DNA of 64,000 nt from positions 919,649 to 983,648 of the forward strand of contig NZ_LT629944.1 in NCBI RefSeq assembly GCF_900104675.1, given 5' to 3'. Below are positions 23,851 to 33,099 of the stretch, in pieces; the first letter of the stretch is position 1; the number at the start of each line of letters is the position of its first letter. A program made the position numbers and the translations under genes. This stretch comes from Angelakisella massiliensis (GTDB taxonomy: Bacteria; Bacillota; Clostridia; Oscillospirales; Ruminococcaceae). The notes under the pieces were generated by a model, which was not told the origin of the DNA, did no database searches, and saw only the letters and a list, made by a program, of their open reading frames with translations.

Positions 23851-24705
23851 ATGAAAATGCTGGAACTAAAAGAAAAGGGCCGGGAAGTGCTGCTTCTTAC
23901 CGGCAGTACCCTGTTTATTGCGGTGGGGGTTTATTTTTTCAAGTTTCCCAATAACTTCACCTTTGGCGGCGTCACCGGTCTGGCGGTGCTGCTGGCCCCC
24001 TTGCTGCCTATTTCCGCCAGCACCATCAACTTTATCATCAATATGATTCTGCTGTTATTGGGCTTTTTATTCCTGGGACGGGATTTTGGCCTTAAAACCG
24101 CTTATACCAGCGTGGTGCTCTCCGTATCCCTGTCCGCCATGGAATATATCTTCCCCCTGGAGGCTCCCCTCACCAATCAGCCTATGCTGGACCTGTGCTA
24201 TGCCGTGGCTCTGCCCGCGGTGGGCTCTGCCATCCTGTTCAATATCGGCGCTTCCAGCGGCGGCACTGATATCGTGGCGATGATCCTCAAAAAATACACC
24301 AGCTTCAATATCGGCAGCGCCCTGCTGTACACCGATCTGCTGGTGACCCTCTGCTCCTTCATCGTCTTTGATGTGCAAACCGGTCTGTTTTCCTTTGTGG
24401 GTCTGACGGTCAAATCCCTGGTGATCGATAACGTGATCGAAAGTATCAACCTTTGCAAATACTTCAATATCATCTGTGACGAACCGGAGCCCATTATTGA
24501 TTTCATCGTCAAAAAGCTCCATCGGGGCGCCACTGTCTGCACCGCCGAAGGAGCCTATACGCACGGCAAAAAAGCCATCATCTTTACCGCCCTTCGCAGA
24601 CCCCAGGCGCTGGCTTTGCGGCGGTATGTCAAATCGGTGGAACCCACTGCCTTTATTCTCATCACCAATACCAGTGAAATTATCGGAAAGGGATTCCAGA
24701 AATAA
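23851..24705 (+). CDS. YitT-family membrane protein
   Basis: The protein has 284 residues. Five or six membrane segments fill residues 15-200, with the conserved FPNNFTFGGVTGLA and FNIGASSGGTDIVAMIL. A C-terminal cytoplasmic DUF2179 domain follows (LHRGATVCTAEGAYTHGKKAIIFTALRRPQ to FILITNTSEIIGKGF). This is the standard YitT layout. The molecular function of the family is not established; transport is commonly assumed. A terminator follows at 24726-24763. Confidence 0.92.
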   Translation: MKMLELKEKGREVLLLTGSTLFIAVGVYFFKFPNNFTFGGVTGLAVLLAPLLPISASTINFIINMILLLLGFLFLGRDFGLKTAYTSVVLSVSLSAMEYIFPLEAPLTNQPMLDLCYAVALPAVGSAILFNIGASSGGTDIVAMILKKYTSFNIGSALLYTDLLVTLCSFIVFDVQTGLFSFVGLTVKSLVIDNVIESINLCKYFNIICDEPEPIIDFIVKKLHRGATVCTAEGAYTHGKKAIIFTALRRPQALALRRYVKSVEPTAFILITNTSEIIGKGFQK

Positions 24706-24714
24706 TCCTTCTTC

Positions 24715-25101
24715 TTACGCTTCTGACGCCTCCCCCAGCTCACGGCTGTTGGGAGGCGTTTTTCCTGTGGCCAATCCCCACAGCTGCCATCCCAGCCGCA
24801 CGGTGGGGGATGGAGTTCTCAGCAGCTGGGACAGCTGCTGCAGACCATCCTTGGCCCAGGCCATGGATACATTTATTTCCCGCCCCAACAGTGTGATCTG
24901 ATATTCTCCGGGCTGCTGCTGTTCCAGCTCCACCAGAGGCGGCGACGAAGGAAGCATGGTCTGGCGGATCACCCGGTCCACCCGCACCATGGCCCGTGCT
25001 CCGGAGGCCACCACCAGCGCTGCCAGTAAAGCTGCCGCCTGCCGTTTGGCTCTCTTTCTCCGGCGGGCGTATTTGGGATTGAGATATTTTCCTTTGAGCA
25101 T
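24715..25101 (-). CDS. Membrane-anchored hypothetical protein
   Basis: The 128 residues comprise a basic N-terminus (KYARRRKRAKRQ), one membrane segment (AAALLAALVVASGARAMV) and an external domain of about 85 residues with EYQITLLGREINVSMAW. The topology suggests an extracytoplasmic anchored protein. GGAAGGAG lies about ten bases before the ATG. I do not recognise the family. It lies downstream of the SpoIIP gene on the same strand after a 540-base gap, so a sporulation link is only positional. Its 3' end overlaps the YitT terminator. Confidence 0.55.
   Translation of the reverse strand: MLKGKYLNPKYARRRKRAKRQAAALLAALVVASGARAMVRVDRVIRQTMLPSSPPLVELEQQQPGEYQITLLGREINVSMAWAKDGLQQLSQLLRTPSPTVRLGWQLWGLATGKTPPNSRELGEASEA
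24726..24763 (+). terminator. Terminator of the YitT-family gene
   Basis: ACGCCTCCC and GGGAGGCGT around a 16-base loop, then TTTT on the plus strand. Confidence 0.85.
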
Positions 25102-25645
25102 CCTGTTTTTTCTCCTTCCTCACCCTCAGCGGACAAGGGACCCCGCTCCGGAGAGGGAAAACGGGCGCTGTCCTTGTTCTGTGCCGCAGCCCAGTTTTAT
25201 CCCGCTTCCGGTCATCCGGTGTTTTCCACAGGGGATGAGATGTTTCCGGCACGACGGATCAACGAGGCTCTCTCAGAGGGGAGCGGGAAGGAAAACGCCG
25301 CGGAAACCTCCCCTTGGGAAAACGGTTCTGTCCTTTATCTGCCAAGGGTATGGGTGTTTTATGTATCCTCAACAGCGCTGCGCCCCCAGGAAAAAACAGT
25401 TTCACCCAAAGCTTCATATTTTCTGGGCAACCTATCATTCAGACAGCAGTGATCCGGTTGATTCCGCAGCGTATCCCCCTGTTTCTGCCAACGCTTTTTC
25501 ACTTTTGGAAAATCCGCTGAAAGGATGCTTTCGCTGTGACAGCCCCTGCTGATTTGGGATATTGATCCCGCTTTGCTTCACCATCTCCTCTTTCTTTCCA
25601 CAAAAAAGGAGTGCAGTGGGCAAATGTCTGAGGGTATCCACAGCT
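25102..25645. other. Intergenic stretch without a recognised gene
   Basis: Several short frames exist on both strands, for example a minus-strand frame containing KQSGINIPNQQGLSQRKHPF ending at 25435. None has a convincing ribosome binding site or familiar sequence. I see no RNA gene or strong terminator. Confidence 0.5.
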
Positions 25646-26935
25646 TCACATTCCCTGATACTCCTGCAGCAGTTCCGCCAGGGGCCCGGCAATCAGCTGG
25701 GCTGTATACATGGCTTCTTCCAGGGTGTTGCCATTGGTTCCCACCTCAAAAAGCAGGGAGGCAGGGGTAAGGTCCAGGTTATAGTGGCGGTAGCAGAAGA
25801 AAATCGGGCGGGTCAGGCCGGGATAACGCTGTTCGATCCGGTCGCACAGCTGGGCGGCAAAACGGAAATTTTCCTTCCAGCCGGGGATGCCCAGAGAGCC
25901 GTCATCATCACAGGGGGCGATGATCATCAGCTGGGCTGCTTTCTCCCCTGCCACCTCCGCTACCGGCTTGACCACCGATCCATCCTCATAAAGAATGGCG
26001 TCCCGATGGACATCAATGGCCATGACAATGGAGGGGTATTGGCGGAGATATTCCTCCACCGTCTCCCGGCTTCGGTCGTAGGCTCCGTTATAAGACGGAT
26101 AATCATGCTGTTCCACATCATGGATCACCTGTATTCCCTGGGCCTCCAGCGCCTGGGCCAGAGCCTCCCCTACCGCCGCCATATTTTCAGTATTGTCCTG
26201 ACTGCGCCAGGTATTCCGGTCATCATAAATTTCTCTGTCCCACCCTTCATAGCTTTCCGTGGTGTGGGTGTGGTAGATGAGAACCTGGGGGCCTTCCTGA
26301 GGCACTTCCAGGGCGGCTTGGGTTTTCAGCACCTGGCTGATCTGGCTGCCGGTCATAGTGGTATAGTTGCGCACCCAGGCGGCGCCATAGGGAATAAAGG
26401 CGGGATTTTCCTCCTCGCCGGTCATCAGCTTGCTCACAAGGGCCGCCTGATGTTCCTCAGGAATATCAGGAGCCGGTCCTTTCTCTTCCTCCTGGCGCTT
26501 TTGGGGAAGGTCTTCCCCGGTATCTTCTGTCAAAGGTTCCGAGTCTTCCGTTTGGGAGGAAGAGGCGGACGATTCTTCCCTGAAGGCGCTGGAGGAGGAA
26601 GAGGAGGACTGGGGCGGCAACGGTTCCTCATCCTCCTGAAGATCTCCGGCAAATCGCTCCCGAAGGGCTTCCACCGCTCCCTGGGGCATGGTAAGGGCTG
26701 CGGAAAACAGCGCGGCCTGTCCCAAAATCTGCTGTACGGCAGGCTCCAACACCGGGGCCGCCAGAAAAAAAAGGACTGCTCCTGCCAGCGCCGCCCCTCG
26801 CCGAAGCATCTTTTTGCCGATAAAGGCTTCCCTCAGTTTCACCTGTCCATTCCCCCCGATATTTTCTCTTCCTGTTCCCGATGACGATACACATCCCATT
26901 CTATGTTTTGCGGTGAGGGAATATGCCCTGTCCAT
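25646..26935 (-). CDS. spoIIP: Stage II sporulation protein P
   Basis: A 429-residue SpoIIP, the peptidoglycan amidase/endopeptidase that works with SpoIID and SpoIIM to thin the septal wall during engulfment of the forespore. After a short basic N-terminus there is a membrane anchor (GAALAGAVLFFLAAPV), then an acidic, serine-rich linker (residues about 90-150). The catalytic domain begins at VLIYHTHTTESY and has VMAIDVHRDAI, the metal-binding histidines and the glutamate in LLFEVGTNGNT. The frame is open from 27331, but I choose the ATG at 26935, with AAAGGAGG upstream. The gene shows that the organism is, or descends from, a spore former. Confidence 0.92.
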   Translation of the reverse strand: MDRAYSLTAKHRMGCVSSSGTGRENIGGNGQVKLREAFIGKKMLRRGAALAGAVLFFLAAPVLEPAVQQILGQAALFSAALTMPQGAVEALRERFAGDLQEDEEPLPPQSSSSSSSAFREESSASSSQTEDSEPLTEDTGEDLPQKRQEEEKGPAPDIPEEHQAALVSKLMTGEEENPAFIPYGAAWVRNYTTMTGSQISQVLKTQAALEVPQEGPQVLIYHTHTTESYEGWDREIYDDRNTWRSQDNTENMAAVGEALAQALEAQGIQVIHDVEQHDYPSYNGAYDRSRETVEEYLRQYPSIVMAIDVHRDAILYEDGSVVKPVAEVAGEKAAQLMIIAPCDDDGSLGIPGWKENFRFAAQLCDRIEQRYPGLTRPIFFCYRHYNLDLTPASLLFEVGTNGNTLEEAMYTAQLIAGPLAELLQEYQGM

Positions 26936-27132
26936 CCCCCGCCCCTCCTTTGGTTTACCTGAAAAGCGAATGAAGGAAAGAAAAGGCGGGACAGCTGCTT
27001 TTTCCCTGAGAAAGCGCCCGCCCGCAGAGAAAAAATTTTTGAAATGAAAGATGAGCATGAGCGAGAAAACGAGAGTATTGGAGAGAAAACAAGAGTATGT
27101 AATTTGCGGATTAAAAAAACGAAAAAATGGTA

Positions 27133-27161
27133 TTGACAAGTGTGATAGCGTTGGGTATAAT
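27133..27161 (+). promoter_or_regulatory. Consensus promoter of rplM-rpsI
   Basis: TTGACA (27133-27138), a 17-base spacer and TATAAT (27156-27161): a perfect sigma-A consensus, as expected for ribosomal protein genes. Confidence 0.92.
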
Positions 27162-27173
27162 GACAATCGTGAC

Positions 27174-27223
27174 TTTCCGTACCTGCGCCCATATTGGCGT
27201 AAATAAAGGTACAACAACGGAAA
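27174..27223 (+). promoter_or_regulatory. Structured leader of rplM, likely L13 autoregulatory element
   Basis: TTTCCGT (27174-27180) pairs with ACGGAAA (27217-27223). Inside, ACCT (27181-27184) pairs with AGGT (27207-27210), and CGCC with GGCG around CATATT. A nested stem of this kind directly ahead of rplM fits the known L13 leader class of Firmicutes, where L13 binds its own mRNA. The class assignment is from position and fold only. Confidence 0.55.
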
Positions 27224-27248
27224 ACAAGTAAAGCAGGAGGAAAAGAAT

Positions 27249-27677
27249 ATGTCCACATTTATGGAAAAGCCCAAGGCCGTCGTTCGTAAATGGTACATCC
27301 TGGACGCTGCGGGCAAGCCCCTGGGCCGCACCGCTGCTCAGGCTGCTGTGCTGCTGCGCGGCAAACACAAGCCCACCTTCACCCCCAACGTTGACTGCGG
27401 TGACCATGTCATCGTCATCAACGCTGCTCAGGCTGTTCTGACCGGCAAGAAGCTGGATCAGAAGTTCTACCGTCATCACACCGGTTGGTTCGGCGGTCTG
27501 AAGGAAGTCAAGTATGGCACCCTGATGCAGGAGAATCCTGAGAGAGCCATGATGCTGGCTATCAAGGGCATGATCCCCGACACCACCATCGGCCGCAAGG
27601 CTCTCACCAGATGCCGCGTTTACAAGGACGCCAACCACAACCACGCTGCCCAGAAGCCTGAGGCCTGGAAGCTGTAA
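27249..27677 (+). CDS. rplM: 50S ribosomal protein L13
   Basis: A 142-residue L13, an early assembly protein of the large ribosomal subunit. Diagnostic stretches are [40 protein letters not shown] and [22 protein letters not shown] precedes the ATG. It is cotranscribed with rpsI 21 bases downstream, the universal rplM-rpsI order. Confidence 0.98.
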   Translation: MSTFMEKPKAVVRKWYILDAAGKPLGRTAAQAAVLLRGKHKPTFTPNVDCGDHVIVINAAQAVLTGKKLDQKFYRHHTGWFGGLKEVKYGTLMQENPERAMMLAIKGMIPDTTIGRKALTRCRVYKDANHNHAAQKPEAWKL

Positions 27678-27697
27678 TTGGAAGGAGGAGAAACACT

Positions 27698-28096
27698 ATG
27701 TACGAAGGAAAACCTTACTACTACGGCACTGGCCGCAGAAAGAGCTCTGTCGCCAGAGTCCGGCTGTATGCCGGTACCGGCAAGGTCACCATCAATGGCC
27801 GTGATATCGACGATTACTTTGGTCTGGAGACCCTGAAGCTGCTGGTTCGTCAGCCCATGGAGCTGACCAACTGCCTGGGCCGCTTTGATGTGGTCTGCAC
27901 TGTCGCCGGCGGCGGCGTAACCGGTCAGGCCGGCGCTATCCGTCACGGCATTTCCCGTGCCCTCCTCCAGCACAGCGATGAGATGCGGCCCATCCTCAAG
28001 AAGGCTGGTATGCTCACCCGCGATCCCAGAATGAAAGAGCGTAAGAAGTACGGCCTCAAGGCTGCCCGTCGCGCGCCTCAGTTCAGCAAGCGCTAA
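27698..28096 (+). CDS. rpsI: 30S ribosomal protein S9
   Basis: A 132-residue S9 of the small subunit. [16 protein letters not shown] and the basic C-terminal tail ending QFSKR, which reaches the P-site tRNA, are diagnostic. GGAAGGAGG precedes the ATG. The 3' end of rpsI is a known integration site for elements in Firmicutes, and ICE genes begin about 450 bases downstream here. Confidence 0.98.
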   Translation: MYEGKPYYYGTGRRKSSVARVRLYAGTGKVTINGRDIDDYFGLETLKLLVRQPMELTNCLGRFDVVCTVAGGGVTGQAGAIRHGISRALLQHSDEMRPILKKAGMLTRDPRMKERKKYGLKAARRAPQFSKR

Positions 28097-28115
28097 TTTC
28101 AGTTCAAAACAGCTC

Positions 28116-28150
28116 AAAAACCCCGAAACCATGCGGTTTTCGGGGTTTTT
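28116..28150 (+). terminator. Terminator of rplM-rpsI
   Basis: AAAAACCCCGAAA and TTTTCGGGGTTTTT around a short loop, 20 bases after the rpsI stop. Confidence 0.92.
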
Positions 28151-28455
28151 CCTTTTCAGATTGTTTGGCCTGTTTTGGCATGGTCTGACCTGTTTTGAAC
28201 CGATTTTTATGGGTTAAATAAAGGACAACCACCCCTAAAATGAGGGCTAATGGGTTAAATTATAGGACAACTTTTTTGGCCTTTCCCTCTCCCCCAAGGT
28301 CATTTTTGCCTTTTAAGCCCTCTGCATTTTTATGCAAAATCGGTTTGGCAGAGTTTGACCAAATATGAACAAATGAATATGATTTTATTGCGAAAGCGTT
28401 CAGTGTACCTGCTGGGCGCTTTTTGCATTTCCAGGGACTAATGTTCCGGGATCAG
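28151..28455. other. ICE left-end intergenic region
   Basis: No gene is seen. Two imperfect direct repeats lie near 28211-28230 (GGGTTAAATAAAGGACAAC) and 28251-28271 (GGGTTAAATTATAGGACAAC); such repeats may be recombinase or replication sites of the element. The region carries no recognisable promoter for rpsI-independent genes. Confidence 0.45.
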
Positions 28456-28498
28456 AAAAAGCCGTCACTCTTTTTATCGAAAGAAGTGGCGGCTTTTT
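28456..28498 (+). terminator. Terminator upstream of parA
   Basis: AAAAAGCCGTCACT and AGTGGCGGCTTTTT form a stem with one mismatch. It would shield the ICE operon from incoming transcription. Confidence 0.8.
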
Positions 28499-28544
28499 CT
28501 ATTTCCAGAACCGAACGCAATCAACAGAAACGAGGTGAAACATA

Positions 28545-29366
28545 ATGAACACGCAAATCATCGCCGTCGCCAACCAGAAGGGCGGCGTCGGCAAAACGAC
28601 CACCTGTGCCAACTTAGGCATCGGGCTGGCCCAGGCCGGAAAGAAAGTGCTGCTGGTGGACGCTGACCCCCAGGCCAGCCTGACCATCAGCCTGGGCAAC
28701 CCGCAGCCGGACAAGCTGCCCTTCACCCTTTCGGACGCGATGGGCCGCATCCTGATGGACGAGCCGCTCCGCCCCGGCGAGGGCATCCTGCACGACCCGG
28801 AGGGCGTGGACCTGATGCCCGCCGACATCCAGCTCTCCGGCATGGAGGTGTCCCTGGTGAACGCCATGAGCCGAGAGACCATCCTGCGGCAGTATCTGGA
28901 CACGCTCAAAGGACAGTATTCCCATATCCTGATTGACTGCCAGCCCTCCCTGGGTATGCTCACGGTCAACGCGCTGGCCGCCGCCAACAGGATCATAGTC
29001 CCCGTCCAGGCAGAGTATCTGCCCGCCAAGGGCCTGGAGCAGCTGCTGTCCACCATCAACAAGGTCAAGCGGCAGCTGAACCCCAAGCTCCAGATTGACG
29101 GCATTCTGCTGACGATGGTGGACAACCGTACCAACTTTGCCAGGGAAATCGCCGCCCTGCTGCGGGAGACCTATGGCAGCAAAATTAAGGTGTTCGGCAC
29201 CGAGATCCCCCACTCGGTCCGGGCCAAGGAGACCAGCGCCGAGGGCAAGAGCATCTATGCTCACGACCCCGGTGGCAAGGTGGCGGAAGCCTACAAAAAT
29301 CTGACGAAGGAGGTGTTGAAACTTGAAAAGCAGCGCGAAAAAAGTAGAGCTGGCATCGGTCGATGA
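28545..29366 (+). CDS. parA: ParA-family partition ATPase of the ICE
   Basis: A 273-residue ParA/Soj-type ATPase with the deviant Walker A motif [13 protein letters not shown] (residues 12-24) and DADPQASLT. It segregates the element during its circular, replicating phase by forming dynamic gradients on nucleoid DNA. It is the first gene of the ICE operon and overlaps parB by 44 bases, a sign of tight coupling. The GC content and biased codon use match the rest of the ICE. Confidence 0.95.
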   Translation: MNTQIIAVANQKGGVGKTTTCANLGIGLAQAGKKVLLVDADPQASLTISLGNPQPDKLPFTLSDAMGRILMDEPLRPGEGILHDPEGVDLMPADIQLSGMEVSLVNAMSRETILRQYLDTLKGQYSHILIDCQPSLGMLTVNALAAANRIIVPVQAEYLPAKGLEQLLSTINKVKRQLNPKLQIDGILLTMVDNRTNFAREIAALLRETYGSKIKVFGTEIPHSVRAKETSAEGKSIYAHDPGGKVAEAYKNLTKEVLKLEKQREKSRAGIGR

Positions 29367-30252
29367 TCTGTTTTCCACCGAGGAAAGCCGGGCCGACGCC
29401 CATAGGGAGAAGGTTCTGGAAATTCCCTTGTCGGAGCTGCACCCGTTCAAGGACCACCCCTTCAAGGTCAAGGATGACGAGGCCATGATGGAGACCGCAG
29501 ACAGCATCCGGCAGTACGGCGTGCTGGTCCCGGCCATCGCCCGCCCCGACCCCAACGGCGGCTATGAGCTGGTGGCCGGACACCGGAGGCACCGGGCCAG
29601 CGAACTGGCGGGCAAGGACACCATGCCGGTCATTGTCCGCGACCTGGACGACGATCAGGCCACCATTATTATGGTTGACAGCAATTTGCAGCGAGAAAGC
29701 CTGCTCCCCAGTGAGCGGGCTTTTGCTTATAAGATGAAGCTGGAGGCCATCAAGCACCAGGGCGAGCGGTCGGACTTAACTTCTCGCCAAGTTGGCGAGA
29801 AGTCGCAGACTTCGATTTCTCTTGTTGCGGATCAGGCGGGAGAAAGCCAGCGGCAGGTCCAGCGTTACATCCGCCTGACCGAGCTGATTCCCGAACTGCT
29901 GGATATGGTGGACGAGAAGAGAATTGCCTTCAATCCGGCCTATGAGCTGTCTTTCCTCAAAAAAGAGGAACAGGTGGACCTGCTGGACGCGATGGACAGC
30001 GAGCAGGCCACCCCCTCCCTCTCCCAAGCCAAGCGGTTGAAAAAGTACAGTCAGGAGGGCCACCTGACCCTCGACATGATGCGGGTCATCATGGGCGAGG
30101 AAAAGAAAAGTGACCTGGACAAGATCACCTTCACCAGTGACACCCTGCGCAAATATTTTCCCCGGAGTTACACGCCCCAGCGGATGCAGGAGACCATCAT
30201 CAAGCTGCTGGAGCAGTGGCAGCGCAAGCGCCAGCAACAGCACGACCGCTGA
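29323..30252 (+). CDS. parB: ParB-family partition protein of the ICE
   Basis: A 309-residue ParB. The CTPase/N-terminal domain has [15 protein letters not shown] and [26 protein letters not shown], followed by a central helix-turn-helix ([25 protein letters not shown]). It starts with TTG at 29323, with GAAGGAGGTG upstream. It would bind centromere-like parS sites and work with ParA. Confidence 0.95.
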   Translation: MKSSAKKVELASVDDLFSTEESRADAHREKVLEIPLSELHPFKDHPFKVKDDEAMMETADSIRQYGVLVPAIARPDPNGGYELVAGHRRHRASELAGKDTMPVIVRDLDDDQATIIMVDSNLQRESLLPSERAFAYKMKLEAIKHQGERSDLTSRQVGEKSQTSISLVADQAGESQRQVQRYIRLTELIPELLDMVDEKRIAFNPAYELSFLKKEEQVDLLDAMDSEQATPSLSQAKRLKKYSQEGHLTLDMMRVIMGEEKKSDLDKITFTSDTLRKYFPRSYTPQRMQETIIKLLEQWQRKRQQQHDR

Positions 30253-30265
30253 GAAAGGAGAGCCT

Positions 30266-30544
30266 ATGAGGGATATTTCAGCCCGTGAGCTGAAAGGACA
30301 TAACATTTTGGCTGTGGAGCGATTTCAGGACAGCACCCGATGGATGATTGAATTTGCGGTCCGCAAGCCCCGTTCCCCCTACGGCAGCCCCGGCGATGAG
30401 GTTCGCCTGTTTCTCACCGAGGATGGCTACCGGCAGGCCCTGGACGCCCAGCGCGGCCAGCAAATCAAAATCAAGCGGTATGCCCACGTTGTAGAGGGCC
30501 ATATCCTCGATTTCAAACCGAAAAAGAAACGCCGTCACCCGTAA
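30266..30544 (+). CDS. Conserved ICE hypothetical protein
   Basis: The 92 residues include LKGHNILAVERFQDSTRWMIEF and a basic C-terminus KPKKKRRHP. It starts at ATG 30266 after AGAAAGGAGAG, 13 bases past parB, so it belongs to the same operon. I do not recognise a domain. The frame is open upstream but overlaps parB. Confidence 0.7.
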   Translation: MRDISARELKGHNILAVERFQDSTRWMIEFAVRKPRSPYGSPGDEVRLFLTEDGYRQALDAQRGQQIKIKRYAHVVEGHILDFKPKKKRRHP

Positions 30545-30574
30545 ACCTGCCATCTGCCAAGAAAGGAATGAATT

Positions 30575-30760
30575 ATGTGTACCGTTAGAGAGATTCAAGA
30601 GGCCATCCGTGAACACTGCCAATCCCAACATGACATGGAAAGCACCGAGATCGACCGGGTGATGCAGCGCCTGCCCTTTGTGAGTGAGCAAGACGTTTTT
30701 ACCCGGCCCCCTGTGCCAAAGCCGCCTTATTCCTGGCGCAGCCGGAAATATCGCACCTGA
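30575..30760 (+). CDS. Small ICE hypothetical protein
   Basis: 61 residues, MCTVREIQEAIREHCQSQHD... ending in an arginine-rich tail. AAGGAATG precedes the ATG. The spacing fits the ICE operon. Function unknown. Confidence 0.55.
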   Translation: MCTVREIQEAIREHCQSQHDMESTEIDRVMQRLPFVSEQDVFTRPPVPKPPYSWRSRKYRT

Positions 30761-30826
30761 CCGCCGCAGTCTTTTTGAAAGATTGCGGCTTTTTTCATGC
30801 CATGAACTGTGAGAGGAGTGAAGTCA

Positions 30827-31735
30827 ATGGCCGTTTTTCGCATTGAGCGGACCAAGAATTACACCGTAATGAGCAATTATCATCTGCGCGATAAGGCGCT
30901 GTCGCTGAAATCCAAGGGACTGCTTTCCATGATGCTGTCCTTGCCGGAGGACTGGAACTATACCACACGCGGCCTGGCGAAGATCTGCAAGGAAGGCGTG
31001 GATGCCATCGGCGGGGCGCTGCGGGAACTGGAGACCGCCGGTTACATCGTCCGTCACCAGCTACGGGACCGGCAGGGCCGCATCAGTGACACCGAGTACG
31101 TCATCTACGAGCAGCCCCAGCCCAAAGCGCCGGATATGCCCCACCCGGATACTGCTGGCCCAGATACGGCTTCACCAGATACGGAAAACCCGTATCTGGA
31201 TAAACCGGATACGGAAAAGCCCGCAGAATTAAATATAGAGAAATCAAAAACCCAAAAATCAAATACCCAAAAATCAAATACCCAGGGATCAAGTACCGAT
31301 TCCATTCCCTTCCGGGCAACTGCGGCGGCCAGGCCGCCGGAACGGAAAGGACGGGATTCGATGTCGATGGAAGAAATGCAGGATTATCGGGAATTGATTC
31401 TGGAGAACATCGAGTACGACCACCTGTGCCGTGAGTTTGAGACCTACCGGGAGGACCTGGACGAGATCGTGGAACTGATTGTGGAGACGGTCTGCGCCAA
31501 GCGGAAAACCACCCGTATCGCCGGGGCGGACTTCCCCCATGAGGTGGTTCGGTCGCGGTTCCTGAAGCTGGACAGCTCCCACATCGAGTTTGTCATGGAG
31601 AGCCTGCACAACAACACCACCGAGATCCGCAACATGAAGCAATACCTGCTGACCGTGCTGTTCAACGCGCCGGTCACCATGAGCAACCACTACACGGCCC
31701 AGGTCAACCACGATATGTACGCAGGCGGCTGGTAA
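30827..31735 (+). CDS. Replication initiator-like protein with winged-helix N-terminus
   Basis: A 302-residue protein. Residues 1-95 form a winged-helix domain (MSNYHLRDKALSLKSKGLLSMMLSLPEDWNYTTRGLAKICKEG) like those of DnaD/replication-organizer proteins of clostridial elements (DUF6017 type). Residues about 110-165 are a low-complexity linker of PDTxx and KSNTQ repeats. The C-terminal domain (residues 185-302) is conserved in these elements. It probably starts autonomous replication of the excised ICE. The linker DNA carries iteron-like repeats, suggesting the origin lies inside the gene, as in RepA_N plasmids. GAGAGGAGTG precedes the ATG. Confidence 0.75.
   Translation: MAVFRIERTKNYTVMSNYHLRDKALSLKSKGLLSMMLSLPEDWNYTTRGLAKICKEGVDAIGGALRELETAGYIVRHQLRDRQGRISDTEYVIYEQPQPKAPDMPHPDTAGPDTASPDTENPYLDKPDTEKPAELNIEKSKTQKSNTQKSNTQGSSTDSIPFRATAAARPPERKGRDSMSMEEMQDYRELILENIEYDHLCREFETYREDLDEIVELIVETVCAKRKTTRIAGADFPHEVVRSRFLKLDSSHIEFVMESLHNNTTEIRNMKQYLLTVLFNAPVTMSNHYTAQVNHDMYAGGW
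31160..31290. repeat. Iteron-like repeats and AT-rich tract inside the replication gene
   Basis: Ten-base units CCAGATACGG, CCAGATACGG, CCGTATCTGG (inverted) and CCGGATACGG start at 31160, 31175, 31190 and 31205, exactly 15 bases apart. An AT-rich stretch follows, with a repeated CCCAAAAATCAAATA. This is the layout of a replication origin: initiator boxes plus a melting region. Confidence 0.6.
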
Positions 31736-31773
31736 CGGCCGCTTTTCTGCTGCACTGCCGAAGGAGGCACGAT

Positions 31774-32511
31774 ATGAACCAGATGGAAATTTTCAAAAAC
31801 CCGGAGTTTGGCAGCATCCGTACTTTTGAGCAGAATGGCAAGGTCCTGTTTTGCGGAAAAGATATTGCCCAAGCACTCGGATACCGACGCCCGGCTGACG
31901 CTATCGCGGCCCATTGTAAAGGGGTCTGTGTTTTACCGACCCCTTCTAACGGCGGGATTCAACAAATGAAATTTATCCCCGAAGGCGATGTGTACCGCCT
32001 CATTGTCCACAGCAAGCTGCCCTCGGCGGAACGGTTTGAACGCTGGGTGTTCGATGAGGTGCTGCCCAGCATCCGCCAGCATGGGGCCTACATTACCAGG
32101 GACAAGCTGTGGGAGGTCGCCACCTCGCCGGAGGCGCTGCTGAAGCTCTGCACCGACCTGCTGGCTGAGCGCGAGAAAAACGCGGCGCTGCGGGAGGACA
32201 ATGCCCGGCTGCAAAGCAAAGCCGTCTACTACGACCTGTTCATTGACCTGCACCACAGTACCAACCTGCGCACCACCGCCAAGGAGCTGGACGTGCCGGA
32301 GCGGCGCTTTGTCCGCTTCCTACTGGAACGGCGATTTGTCTACCGCACTCCTTCCGGCTGCGTGCTGCCCTACGCCAAGAGCGCCAACGATGGGTTGTTC
32401 TGTGTGCGGGACTACTACCGCAACGGCCACACCGGCTCCTACACGCTGGTGACGCCCAAGGGCAAACTGCACTTTGCCGGTCTGCGTGACCTGATTCTGG
32501 TGACGGTATGA
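31774..32511 (+). CDS. BRO-N/KilAC phage-type antirepressor
   Basis: A 245-residue protein with an N-terminal BRO domain (IRTFEQNGKVLFCGKDIAQALGYRRPADAIAAHCKG ... FERWVFDEVLPSIRQHGAYIT) and a C-terminal KilAC domain (residues about 165-240). In phages such proteins relieve repression. Here it may control the switch between integrated and transferring states of the ICE. CGAAGGAGG precedes the ATG. Confidence 0.9.
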   Translation: MNQMEIFKNPEFGSIRTFEQNGKVLFCGKDIAQALGYRRPADAIAAHCKGVCVLPTPSNGGIQQMKFIPEGDVYRLIVHSKLPSAERFERWVFDEVLPSIRQHGAYITRDKLWEVATSPEALLKLCTDLLAEREKNAALREDNARLQSKAVYYDLFIDLHHSTNLRTTAKELDVPERRFVRFLLERRFVYRTPSGCVLPYAKSANDGLFCVRDYYRNGHTGSYTLVTPKGKLHFAGLRDLILVTV

Positions 32512-32598
32512 CGGGCCGGTATCTTTTGCGACGGTTGGTGGTCCCGCCTTAGTATTCAAGACCATCCACTGCATAACCGACGAAGGGAGGGATGACCT

Positions 32599-33099
32599 AT
32601 GCAGGAGGAAGTGGAAAACAGGACTTTGACGCTGGTTGTCAGCGGCACTAAGTTCACCGGCAGGCTGTTCAAGGCCGCCATATCCAAGTACATGGCCCAC
32701 CGCAGGGAGAAAAAGCTGGAAAAGCAGCGCAGCCGGGATTCTCCCGTTACCCCGAAGGGCAAGCAGACGGTGAAGCAGCTCATCGGGCAGAACCAGGGCG
32801 TCTCCAACATCGAGATCAACGACCCGTCCATCCGTGACTTTGAGCGCATCGCCCGCAAGTACGGAGTGGACTATGCGGTGAAAAAAGACCGCAGCACCTC
32901 GCCGCCCAAGTACCTGATTTTCTTCAAGGCCCGCGATGCCGACGCCCTGACGGCGGCATTCTCGGAGTACACCCAGAAGAAGGTCAGGAAGGCCGACCGC
33001 AGCGAGCGCCCGTCGGTGCTGGAGAAGCTCAGCCACTTCAAGGAGCTTATTAAAAATGCGGTGGTGGACAGGACAAAGCGGAAGGAGCTGGAACGATGA
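32599..33099 (+). CDS. PcfB-like protein (DUF3801)
   Basis: A 166-residue protein matching the PcfB/DUF3801 family, encoded next to VirD4-type coupling proteins in Gram-positive conjugation systems. PcfB of pCF10 helps dock the relaxosome to the coupling protein. The stop overlaps the VirD4 start by four bases, which supports joint function. Confidence 0.85.
   Translation: MQEEVENRTLTLVVSGTKFTGRLFKAAISKYMAHRREKKLEKQRSRDSPVTPKGKQTVKQLIGQNQGVSNIEINDPSIRDFERIARKYGVDYAVKKDRSTSPPKYLIFFKARDADALTAAFSEYTQKKVRKADRSERPSVLEKLSHFKELIKNAVVDRTKRKELER

Noticed and set aside
25562..26884. Plus-strand open frame of 440 codons
   Set aside because: It is antisense to spoIIP, whose motifs and start site are clear.
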